Positions 14,420 to 24,000 of a DNA stretch of 28,816 nucleotides are shown in pieces. Position 1 is the stretch's first letter, and each line of letters opens with the position of its first letter. The stretch is taken from assembly GCA_046304235.1 (NCBI GenBank), contig JBKCEW010000190.1, forward strand, positions 1 to 28,816. Direction: 5' to 3'. Below the pieces are notes generated by a model, which saw nothing but the letters and a program-made list of their open reading frames with translations, was not told the origin of the DNA and did not search any database. A program made the position numbers and the translations under genes. This DNA comes from CANHVK01 sp046304235 (lineage in GTDB: Bacteria; Bacteroidota; Bacteroidia; Flavobacteriales_D; Crocinitomicaceae).

Positions 14420-16315
14420 TTATTTTACTCTGATTATTTCGCCAACTCGGATTGAATTTGGATCAATTTTAGGATTTAATTCCTTCATTTGATCCATAGT
14501 TAACCCATATGTGTCTGCAATTCTACTTAAATTATCACCAGGTTTAACTGTGTAGAATTTTTTGATTGGTTTTGGAGCTACAACAGGTTTGGATACGGGC
14601 TTTAAGGTAGCTTGTTTTCCAGCAAGTTCTGGTTGCATCAATTTAACGTTTACTAAAATTTTTAATTGTTGAGCAATACCTATCCAATTAGAGCTCATAT
14701 TATTCCATTTTTTTATATCTTCAGGTGTTACATTATATTTTTGCGCAATTATTCCTACTGATTCATTTCGTTGAACTGTGTGGTATATAGTTACTACTGA
14801 ATCAAAAACTACCGTTTTTTCAATTTCAGGTTTTGAAATAGGGGAAGGTACCTGTTTTAGTGGTTTTTGCACGATTGATTTATCTGTTGGTGCTTTTGAA
14901 GGTGTATTTTTTGGGGTTAAAATACCGCTATCCATTTCTTCTATACTGAGTGAATTTGTTTTTTCAGTCAATACTTGCTCAGGTTCTTTTTGAATAATTG
15001 GTGCTTTCCCTTTAATTACTTTTAAATTTCTACCCAAAGGTGCTGTGTAGCTGCGTAAATAATTCCATTTTCGTATATCTTCAATGGTTACATAATATTT
15101 TTCAGCAATGGAAGTTAGTGTTTCACCACGTTTTACTTTATGCCAAACGACTACGGGTTTTTCACTAATTACATTAGTATTCGTAGTCTTTGTAATAGAA
15201 TCATTAATTAATGTCGTAGTGTCTAAAGTTTCTACAACTTTTGGTTTAGGAGTGTAAATACTTTTTTCTAGTTCGTATAAAGAGTCTCCATAGGAAACAA
15301 TTTTTCCGATTTGATTGATTGGCCCTGTGATACATTGTTTTGGATCTGTTCCAGGTATATATTTTGTTTTATATACGGGATTTAACTGTGCAATTTCTTC
15401 TAATGGCCATTGTACTAACTGATCAATGGTTGACATATGTACACCTTTTGACAAACACATGGTGTCCAATTGATAAAAATGTACTTTATGTTTTGCTGGT
15501 TTAATGTTATGTTCTACATGGTAAGTCAATAAATAGGCAGCAGCAATAAAGTTAGGTACATATCCTTGTGTTTCTCTTGGTAGGTATGGTCTTACTTCCC
15601 AATAAGTTCTTTTGCCTCCTGAGCGTCTAATAGCTTTGTTGACATTCCCAGGACCAGCATTATATGCTGCTAAAGCAAGATTCCAATCACCATAAATTCC
15701 ATGTAGTTTTTTAAGGAATTTACAAGCTGCTTCAGTAGCTTTTACAGGATCCATTCGTTCGTCTATGTATGAATTTTCAATCAAGCCGTACATTTTACCT
15801 GTCCCATACATAAATTGCCATAAACCTAATGCTCCAGCTGGTGATTTTACTTGTGGTCTTAATCCACTTTCTATCACTGACAAGTATTTTAATTCAATTG
15901 GCATGTCGTGTTTTGCCAATGTAGCTTCATACATATCAAAGTATAGTTTGGATCTACCTAATACTATTTTTGCGAATCCACGTCTGTTTTTTACAAAAAA
16001 GCGTATCATTCCCAAAGTGATGTCGTTACAATCTAGGTGAAATGGAGATATGGCATTTATTTTTTCAAGTCGTTGACAATAAACTTCATCACTAACTTCT
16101 CCCTTGTCTTCTTCATCATCTAGCATTCTGATAATAGAATCAGTATTGCTATCTGTGGCCATTTCATTAAAATAGGTCATTAAGGTTTCGTCAAGCATTT
16201 TAATAAATGCCTCACTATCTGTTTCGTGTTTTTCAACAGGTTTTAGTTGTCTCGTTTGAGCATAGCTGCCAAAAATGGCATAAATAAATACTATGTTAAC
16301 GAACCACTTTTTCAT
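14420..16315 (-). CDS. mltD: Membrane-bound lytic murein transglycosylase, MltD-like with three LysM domains
   Basis: A 631-aa exported enzyme that cleaves peptidoglycan between MurNAc and GlcNAc with formation of 1,6-anhydroMurNAc. A signal peptide covers residues 1-19 (MKKWFVNIVFIYAIFGSYA); there is no lipobox, so it may be periplasmic rather than lipid-anchored. The SLT domain spans about 120-270 with catalytic Glu149 in VIESGLRP, GLWQFMYGT at 164-172 and AAYNAGPGNV at 216-225. Three LysM peptidoglycan-binding domains follow at about 391-434, 511-555 and 587-630, separated by Pro/Lys-rich linkers. Its ATG overlaps the gatA stop by one base (TAATG). The neighbouring glycosyltransferases also suggest envelope work. 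Confidence 0.92.
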   Translation of the reverse strand: MKKWFVNIVFIYAIFGSYAQTRQLKPVEKHETDSEAFIKMLDETLMTYFNEMATDSNTDSIIRMLDDEEDKGEVSDEVYCQRLEKINAISPFHLDCNDITLGMIRFFVKNRRGFAKIVLGRSKLYFDMYEATLAKHDMPIELKYLSVIESGLRPQVKSPAGALGLWQFMYGTGKMYGLIENSYIDERMDPVKATEAACKFLKKLHGIYGDWNLALAAYNAGPGNVNKAIRRSGGKRTYWEVRPYLPRETQGYVPNFIAAAYLLTYHVEHNIKPAKHKVHFYQLDTMCLSKGVHMSTIDQLVQWPLEEIAQLNPVYKTKYIPGTDPKQCITGPINQIGKIVSYGDSLYELEKSIYTPKPKVVETLDTTTLINDSITKTTNTNVISEKPVVVWHKVKRGETLTSIAEKYYVTIEDIRKWNYLRSYTAPLGRNLKVIKGKAPIIQKEPEQVLTEKTNSLSIEEMDSGILTPKNTPSKAPTDKSIVQKPLKQVPSPISKPEIEKTVVFDSVVTIYHTVQRNESVGIIAQKYNVTPEDIKKWNNMSSNWIGIAQQLKILVNVKLMQPELAGKQATLKPVSKPVVAPKPIKKFYTVKPGDNLSRIADTYGLTMDQMKELNPKIDPNSIRVGEIIRVK

Positions 16316-17727
16316 TATTTCACCAATTTTTCCAGATATGCAGAGAAATTAAATAAGGCTTTTTCATCAAAAGGTTTAGCCATTAACTGTACTCCAAAAG
16401 GCATATTTTCAGTTGTTCTTCCGTAAGGAAGTGAAATTGCTGGATGACCAGTCAAATTAGCATGTACTGTGAAAATATCTTGTAAGTACATTTGAATAGG
16501 GTCTTTTACCGCATTGATTTCAAATGCCGTTGATGGGGTAGTAGGTAATAAGATGAAATCGTAATCGTTAAAGATTTCTTTGGTTTTATTTTGTAATACG
16601 CGACGAACTTTTTGCCCTTTCGTGTAGTAAGCATCGTAATAACCATGAGAAAGTACAAATGTGCCTGCCATAATTCTACGTTTTACTTCTTTTCCAAACC
16701 CTTCAGTACGTGATTTTTTATATGTTTCTTCTACACCTACTGCCTCTTTTGAACGATATCCATAATGTACGCCGTCAAATCGAGATAAGTTGGAAGAAGC
16801 TTCAGCGGTTGATAAAACGTAGTATGTTGGAACCATATAATCTAAATATGGAAAAGATACAGGTTCAACGATGTTTCCATCTGCTTTAAGCGCTTCCATA
16901 ATGTCTTCCATACGTTTTTTAACTTCTGGATGTATTCCTTCTGTTTCAAAACTTTCTTTAATGAAAGCAATACGTTTAGTCTCCTTTTTGATTTCTGTAG
17001 TGAACTGTCCTACATTTCTTGAAGATGAGGTACTATCTAAAGGATCTTTACCAGCCATAATTTCAGTGACAAGTGCAGTATCCTCTAATGTATTTGCAAA
17101 TACACCAATTTGATCAAACGAGGAAGCATAGGCGATTAATCCGTAACGGCTAATTCTACCATAGGTTGGTTTTATGCCATAGGTACCCGTAAAAGCTGCT
17201 GGTTGTCTGATTGATCCACCTGTGTCACTTCCAAGAGCGACTGTACAAAGTCCAGCGGCGACAGCAGCAGCTGAACCACCGGAAGAACCACCAGGAACGG
17301 TTTTTGTATTTATTGGATTTTTAACTGGACCAAATGCAGAAGTTTCATTAGAACTACCCATTGCAAATTCATCACAATTTAAACGACCAATAACAATGGC
17401 ATCTTCGTTTAGCAAACGTTGTAAAGCAGTTGCAGTGAATAAGGATTCAAATCCTTCTAATATTTTAGATGAAGCAGAAACTTTATGGCTTTTGTAACAG
17501 ATGTTGTCTTTGATACCAATCACCATTCCTGCTAAACGTCCTGCAGTTCCAGATTCAATCTTAGCTTGGACACTTTTAGCATTTTCACGAACACTTTCAG
17601 TAAAAACTTCTAAAAAAGCATTTAAATCTTTGTTCTTTTCAATTGCATTCAGGTAATTTTCAACTATATCTAATAGAGAAACTCCTGAAGTAATTGATTT
17701 TTTTACTTCAGAAAATGTTTTATACAT
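16315..17727 (-). CDS. gatA: Aspartyl/glutamyl-tRNA amidotransferase subunit A
   Basis: The glutaminase subunit of GatCAB, which converts Glu-tRNA(Gln) (and often Asp-tRNA(Asn)) to the amide form. The 470-aa protein carries the amidase signature PGGSSGGSAAAVAAG (about 145-159) and the Ser-cisSer-Lys triad: Lys73 in GIKDNI, Ser148 and Ser172 in SDTGGSIRQPA. The spacing of these three equals that of characterised GatA proteins. gatB and gatC are not in the window, which is usual in Bacteroidota. The ATG lies 12 bases behind tatA and the stop overlaps mltD, so it is transcribed with them. Length is within the normal range (about 470-490 aa). Confidence 0.94.
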   Translation of the reverse strand: MYKTFSEVKKSITSGVSLLDIVENYLNAIEKNKDLNAFLEVFTESVRENAKSVQAKIESGTAGRLAGMVIGIKDNICYKSHKVSASSKILEGFESLFTATALQRLLNEDAIVIGRLNCDEFAMGSSNETSAFGPVKNPINTKTVPGGSSGGSAAAVAAGLCTVALGSDTGGSIRQPAAFTGTYGIKPTYGRISRYGLIAYASSFDQIGVFANTLEDTALVTEIMAGKDPLDSTSSSRNVGQFTTEIKKETKRIAFIKESFETEGIHPEVKKRMEDIMEALKADGNIVEPVSFPYLDYMVPTYYVLSTAEASSNLSRFDGVHYGYRSKEAVGVEETYKKSRTEGFGKEVKRRIMAGTFVLSHGYYDAYYTKGQKVRRVLQNKTKEIFNDYDFILLPTTPSTAFEINAVKDPIQMYLQDIFTVHANLTGHPAISLPYGRTTENMPFGVQLMAKPFDEKALFNFSAYLEKLVK

Positions 17728-17739
17728 AAGATTCAGATA

Positions 17740-17931
17740 TTAAGCTTCTTTCTTATCTTCTGGCTTAGTCTCTCCTTTTGAAGCGTCTTTGAATTCTTTC
17801 ATTCCTTGACCTAATCCTTTCATTAGTTCTGGAATTTTTTTACCACCGAACATTAATAATAAAACAGCGATAATTAATATGATTTCCGTAGGGCCAAATG
17901 CTCCTAATAATAATGCAGAACTTAAAATCAT
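17740..17931 (-). CDS. tatA: Sec-independent (Tat) protein translocase subunit TatA
   Basis: A 63-aa single-span inner-membrane protein that forms the pore-making component of twin-arginine translocation. The layout is typical: short periplasmic N-terminus, FGPTEIILIIAVLLLMFGGKKIPELMKGLGQGM (written here as consecutive motifs: FGPTEIILI, LLLMFGGKKIPEL and GLGQGMKEF), then a Lys/Glu-rich tail. The FG hinge and following amphipathic helix are clear. TatC is not in the window. It is the first gene of the tatA-gatA-mltD-GT2-GT9 run and has its own -7 element 25 bases upstream. Confidence 0.93.
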   Translation of the reverse strand: MILSSALLLGAFGPTEIILIIAVLLLMFGGKKIPELMKGLGQGMKEFKDASKGETKPEDKKEA

Positions 17932-17949
17932 TTTTTCAAAATTTTGAAA

Positions 17950-17964
17950 TACCTTGCAAAGGTA
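17950..17964 (-). promoter_or_regulatory. -7 element and dyad before tatA
   Basis: The minus strand shows TACCTTTG (17964-17957), matching TAnnTTTG and the very common Flavobacteriales form TACCTTTGCA. It lies within a perfect dyad TACCTT-GCA-AAGGTA (17950-17964). No TTG -33 element at normal spacing is seen. It probably starts the tatA-gatA-mltD-GT2-GT9 transcript. Confidence 0.55.
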
Positions 17965-18006
17965 CGTAATAAAATAATTAGAGTAACTAAATTATTTTAA
18001 TCAATG

Positions 18007-21000
18007 TTACATACCTCCTAAATTCAGACGTAATCGTATACCTGCCATAGTATTTGCAGTAGGATAGGAGGTTGCAATTTTAGGTCGATTTAATACTTGA
18101 TCGAAGTACATTTGTGCTGTTAAATTTGGCCCTAAATTATAGTCGAGTGATGATTTTATTGAAATTACTCGTTGTCCTGCTGTAGCTTGATTTGTATTGT
18201 CAACTATTTTTCTAATCACGGTTGAATTATCTCTGAATGAAAAGTCAAATCGAACATTTAGATCATTTTCAAGTGTTTTACCTTGTAATTTGAAAGGCAT
18301 TTTGACTTTTGAGAATTTTACACCTGACCCTACAACCCATTCTTGGCTGAAGATTTCAGTTACTTGTTGGTTTGATAAAGCAAGTGATGCATTTCTATCT
18401 TTTTTGTATTCTATTTTGGTAATTAAACCCTGTCCCAGAAAATTCCACGTAGCGTCAATTCCTAATAGAGGAGAAAATCTTTCAGAAATGGTAACGTTTT
18501 GAATTTGGTATTGAGCAATAAAATTATTGTCTAAATCAAAAGTAGTAGGATTTCCGGCTTGGTCTAATTCTGATTTTAAATTGGTTTGAATTCCTGATAA
18601 ACTGACTGATGCATTGTAGGAATGTCTTAAAACAAATGATTTAGCATATTTTTTAATCAATGCATATTTGGTAAGTACACTATAATTGATCGACCAGTTT
18701 GGGAGTGGTAATGCAGAAAGCGGATTAATGTTTCGGCTATTTAATTTATTACTTGTGTAGGATGTTAAAAATGCTCCAATCAATACTTCTTGTTGCGTAG
18801 AGCCATATCCTTCAGCAAATCCATTTATTTTTTTGGTGGAATTTTGATTTTTATCGCCTAGTAAATTACTAACTAACTGTCTATTATTCCGTAAGTCTGA
18901 AAATGCACTCGATGAATAATCTTTTCCAATAGTTGCAAATGCTGAACGTAACGTAACAGTTGAATAAGTGAGGTTTCCTGTTTCTACTTTACTCTGACTT
19001 CCAAACTGTTTTGTAGAATCATTCCAACGATAAAAGTCGCTTGCATTTAAAGTATAATTTCTATTTGCAGAAAATTCAATAGCAACATCTTTAAGTGGTT
19101 CTACGGTTGCTCTAGCAGACATATTTTGACTAAATGAAAGTGTATGTTGCTTGTTTAGAGCACTGTTTTTAACCAACCAATTATTTTGAGCTGCAATTGA
19201 AGCAAAATCATAATTTGTTTTATTACCAAATACATCGAATGTTTGTTGACCGAAAATAAATCCAGTTAGATCAGGTTGATTAAGACTTGGAGTACCTAAT
19301 AGTCGTGTATCCTGATTATAACCAGGTAATAAAGTTCCATTATTCAAAGAATAGGTTCCTGATACTGAACGAACAGCAAGAAGTGCTCTAGTTCCAAAAC
19401 CAATGATAGGATTGACAGGTTCTTTTAATCTTTTTTCTCTTTTTTCTATCCTTTTTTCCTTTCTACGAATTCGATCTTCTTTTCGTTTTTCTTTTTTGGT
19501 AAGTTCTTTATAAGGTTTACCAAAAGAGGTCATATTTGGGTCTTTTTTCTTGATACTTGAATTGGTTGAACTATTTGTCGTAGGTGTTTTATTTGTATTA
19601 TTATTTGAAATAATTTTCTTAAATAGTTTAGACTTTGAATATAAATTAGTCATATTCATTGTTGCATTAAATGATACTACTCGGCTGTTTTGAATGGTGT
19701 TACCAAAGTTACTTTGTCCCAAAGGAGCTCTTTGCCAATTATAATTTCCAGCATATTTAACTGATGAATTCATCCAATCAGTTAAAGGTAATTTATCTAA
19801 AGGTAAATTATAACTAATCGAATAATCATGTGAGTAATCCATTGTTTTACCAAAAGTTCGCATTTGACTTTTGATAGAATCTAAAAATATTTGATAGTTA
19901 AGAGGATCTAATTTTTTATCTACTCGTCCATCTGCTTCATCGAAAATAGCTCGATCATTTGCGTTGAATGTGAATTTCAAATTTTTCGTAATATCGTAGC
20001 CAAAATTATAGGAACGATTCCAAATAAATGATTTTACATAAACCGGTGAAAATTCGAAAGAAGAAAGGTTATTTCTTACTTTACGTTCATTATAATTGCG
20101 TAAAACATCATTATTTACCGAAATAGTTTTTGGAGTAAGGAAAAAATTAGCATCTCTTATTAAGCCCCACCATTTTGATTTTTGCATGAATTTCACCTTT
20201 TTAAAAGGTTCTACTGGTTTTGCTGTAAAACTATAGGTATAAATTAAATTGCTTTTCCATGATTTAGTTCGATCATATTCTGTATTAAAATCTCGTTTAA
20301 ATGTTTCATTGTATCCATAAGAAATAGCAAAGTTTGATAGATTCCAAAAATGTGGTTTCGCGTCTGGATTAGCTTCTTTTTTAACATTTGAAAAGTTATA
20401 AGATCTTCTTTCCGTGAAGTCTTGACCTAACTTTGCATTTTTTAATTTTTGATCAAGTGGATAATCATTAAGTTTAATATCTGGATTGAATGGATCATAT
20501 TCAGGATTGATTATACCTAAAGAATAACCATAGTAAAATGGCAGTGATAATTTTAATTTATTCCCAAAGAACTGACCTAACTGCATGTTTGTACTAAAAT
20601 CAAATCCCATTTGTTCGTTTCGTTGTCTTTCTTGAACACGGCTTTCCAATGTTCCCCAGTTAACACCGCTATAATTTCCAGACATAGATACATTTGCGAA
20701 ATCAGCTGCTTGAACTTGAACTTTAGCAACTGCAGCCGAACCTCCCGCATTTTGAAAGTCCGTAAGTCTTAATTCATTTATCCAAACAAAGGTGCATTTA
20801 GCTAGTCCATCGTCATCACCAAATTTATTGGTTGCTTTAGATGGATTTCGTACACCAATCATGATTGTTTTAATTGCTTGAATGTTTGGACTTCCTTTGA
20901 TTTTAATTTGTCTAGTTGAATTTGCAGGATCAGGAATACTATATTCTTGGGTTATTGAAACACCAGAGTTATTTCTTTGTTTTTTTGCCTCAAGTAAGTT

Positions 21001-24000
21001 ATCAAATATAATTTCCATATTATTTGATTCTGGCCATACATCTTCGGGTGAATTTGCGCCCCAAGGTGTAACATTCATTGGTAACTCATATTCATAATAA
21101 TTATCTGTATAGTCTGTTCCTAAACGAACAAATAAGGTTAAGTCTCCATTTTTTAACGGAGCTGTTTTAGATAATTCTTCTGCATGAACAAACATCTTTA
21201 GTTTCTTATATGTTCTAACATCGAAAACCACATTTTTAAAAGCAGCTTTTGCATTACCATCATCCAAATTACATACTTCAAATGAAAGTGCTTGTTCATT
21301 CATTTGACGCTGTTGAACTTGTGTTGGATCAACTTCTCTTAAAATACCTGGAGGTAATTGATAATTGATAGGATTTCGTTGGGCATTTTCTTCAATATTT
21401 ACTGCGGCGATGTTAAATACTGAACTGTTTGGGTCCTTTTGAATGTTTTCACCAGGTAGACTTAAATCTCCATTGTATTTTCTCCATTCTCCTCTGATGA
21501 ATTCCAATCGAGCGAAACGTAAAACTACTTCTTCATTCCATTCTTTAAGAAACATTCGCATAAAACGTATAGATCTAAAATCAGAAATACCATTTATAAT
21601 TTTTTCTGGTTCTCTAACCGGAATTTTGAACTGAATCCAACGTTCTGATTTATTACCTGTTGTATATGTTTGGATATTTGTGATATAATTTTTTCCAACC
21701 TGTAAATCATTTCTTCGTAGACTTACTTTGTATTGATAGTAACTTTCGGATTCAGAAAGGTTATTGTCCTGATTTAAATCTTCGATATCAGGTTGATTCG
21801 TAGCCTGAGTTGGATAGCCTGCTGCATTTATGGTAGCGGACATTTCTGGGGTTGGCGAATTCCCCTGTGTATTGTTAAATCGTTTGTATCTTTCTAGTAT
21901 GTTTGCATTGTCTGCATCATATTGGTCATCAGCATAATATTTATAATCATCGGAAGAAGGATCGTTGATTATTCGGTTTTTAACTTCTTGTGTAAGGTTT
22001 GTATTTTTGTTTACCCAATCTATATATTTCTGAAATTGTGCCTTTTCTTGTTCATTATCCCATCCATCTAAACCAACATCTTGTAATTTTCGGGTAGTTG
22101 GATCATTATCAAAAGCGTTTACAACAATGTTTTGTGTTGATACCCTTGCCCATTGTGTGGTATCGATGTTATCTGAAATAGAGGTGCTTGTGGGTAAACC
22201 ATTTTCAAATTCTTTTCTTGAATCTGGGATAATATCTTCTGAAATATTACCTAAATTGAAGTACAAATCTCCACCTGAATGAAGTGTATTTGGATCAGCT
22301 TTTTCAGTATCATCATTAAAAGGATCTAACACCCAAAACTGAATGAATTCTATATTTGATAATTCAAAATCATTTGTTGATAATGCTCGCATAATTCCTC
22401 CCCATTTATTTTCTGGATTGGTAAATTTTCCAAGTTTATCTAAAATGGAGAGCGTATCATAATTATACATTCCACGTTCTTGTGGATAATATGCTAATTC
22501 TAAAATGGGAATATTAGTAAAGGTTCCGTATTGTTGTTGTAAATTCGGAAAAATGTCTTTTTGATTGACCATCCGCATACGGCTATCCACGAGCATGGAA
22601 GGATCTTTTTTGACGTTTTCTGGAGTCAGAGTTGAATTTTGGTAAAACATAGGATCAATAAGATACCATGCTGTTTTTGACCTATTAAATCCTGCGTTTA
22701 AATTTTTAGAGGTAGCTTCTGGAAACAAAGTAGGCTGACCTTGTGGAATACTAGCCATTTTCCAAGCAGATGGTGTTCTTAAATCGATGGTGCTTTGACT
22801 TCCTTCGAAATCATCAACATAAGACATTCCTGAACCAGTAATTACACGTGGAACACCAGGAATTAAATGAGCTACTTCACCTGTAAATGAAATAGATGAT
22901 TTTGAACGTGTTGAAATTCCGGGTAATAAATCTACTAATTTAGTTAAGAGAGGTAATTCTCTTTTTATGGAAATATCGAGTCCGATTAGATTATTTTTGA
23001 AAGGTTCGGAACCCATATCTACTTTTTGAGTTATCGGTCTTTCAACCATTCTCATCCAAGTAGCTCCAAGGTTAAAATCTTTATCAAAACGGTAATTAAA
23101 GTGAGTACCAATGAGTGACCGTGCTTGAAATCCAAATACAGAGTTACTTTCAACAGATACCTTGATAGGTGTATTTGATTCTAAAACACCACTATTTAAT
23201 ATTTTAACTCTACCTAAGTTATAATCAACCGTATAGTCAGTACCCTCCATTAATTTTACACCTCCAGCTGTTACCGAAACGGCTCCCTGTGGAACATTTA
23301 ATGCGTTTAATGGAATATCTGAACTCACAGATGATTGATATTGCCCTTTGAAAATGAATCTATTTTTTGAGGGAATTTGCTGTGCTGCTGTTTTGGTTGA
23401 ATCATATAATTCTGTATATGCAATTTTATCTACAACAGACTGTGCTAACCCTTTTGATAACATTTTCTTTTTTAAGGTGTTTCCAAATGGTTCTATTGTT
23501 GTAAAATAAACCCTACCATTTTTGGAATTGATTGTACCTGCATTATCTGTTTTATTTCCGCTAAAGTTGATGGGTACGAAGTCGAATAATCCATCTGAAA
23601 AAGGTTGATTATTCATATTTAATTTATCCATCCCGAGGAGGGTAACCAACTGAATTTTATCTAAACCGTTATAAGGGAAGAAATTAACTGGTAAACTCGT
23701 AGATGGATTGTTATATAATACATCTAAACGAAATCCTGTTTTGTCTAATTGATATGCTCCTATTGAATAGACATTTTTCATCATCAAATCCCAGATATTT
23801 GATTTTGGATTTGTTAACGTTGGTTTTAATAATTTTAAGAAAAGTGCTTGTTTTCCATCAATTCCATCTGTTGAAAATTGACCTACTTGGTAGGTTTTTC
23901 CTTGATAAGTGTATTCGTAGGCAACAGCAAGTACTTCGTCATTAATAAGAGGTTGATTCAAAGAGATAAAACCAAGTAATGTATTGTAATTATATTCCTG

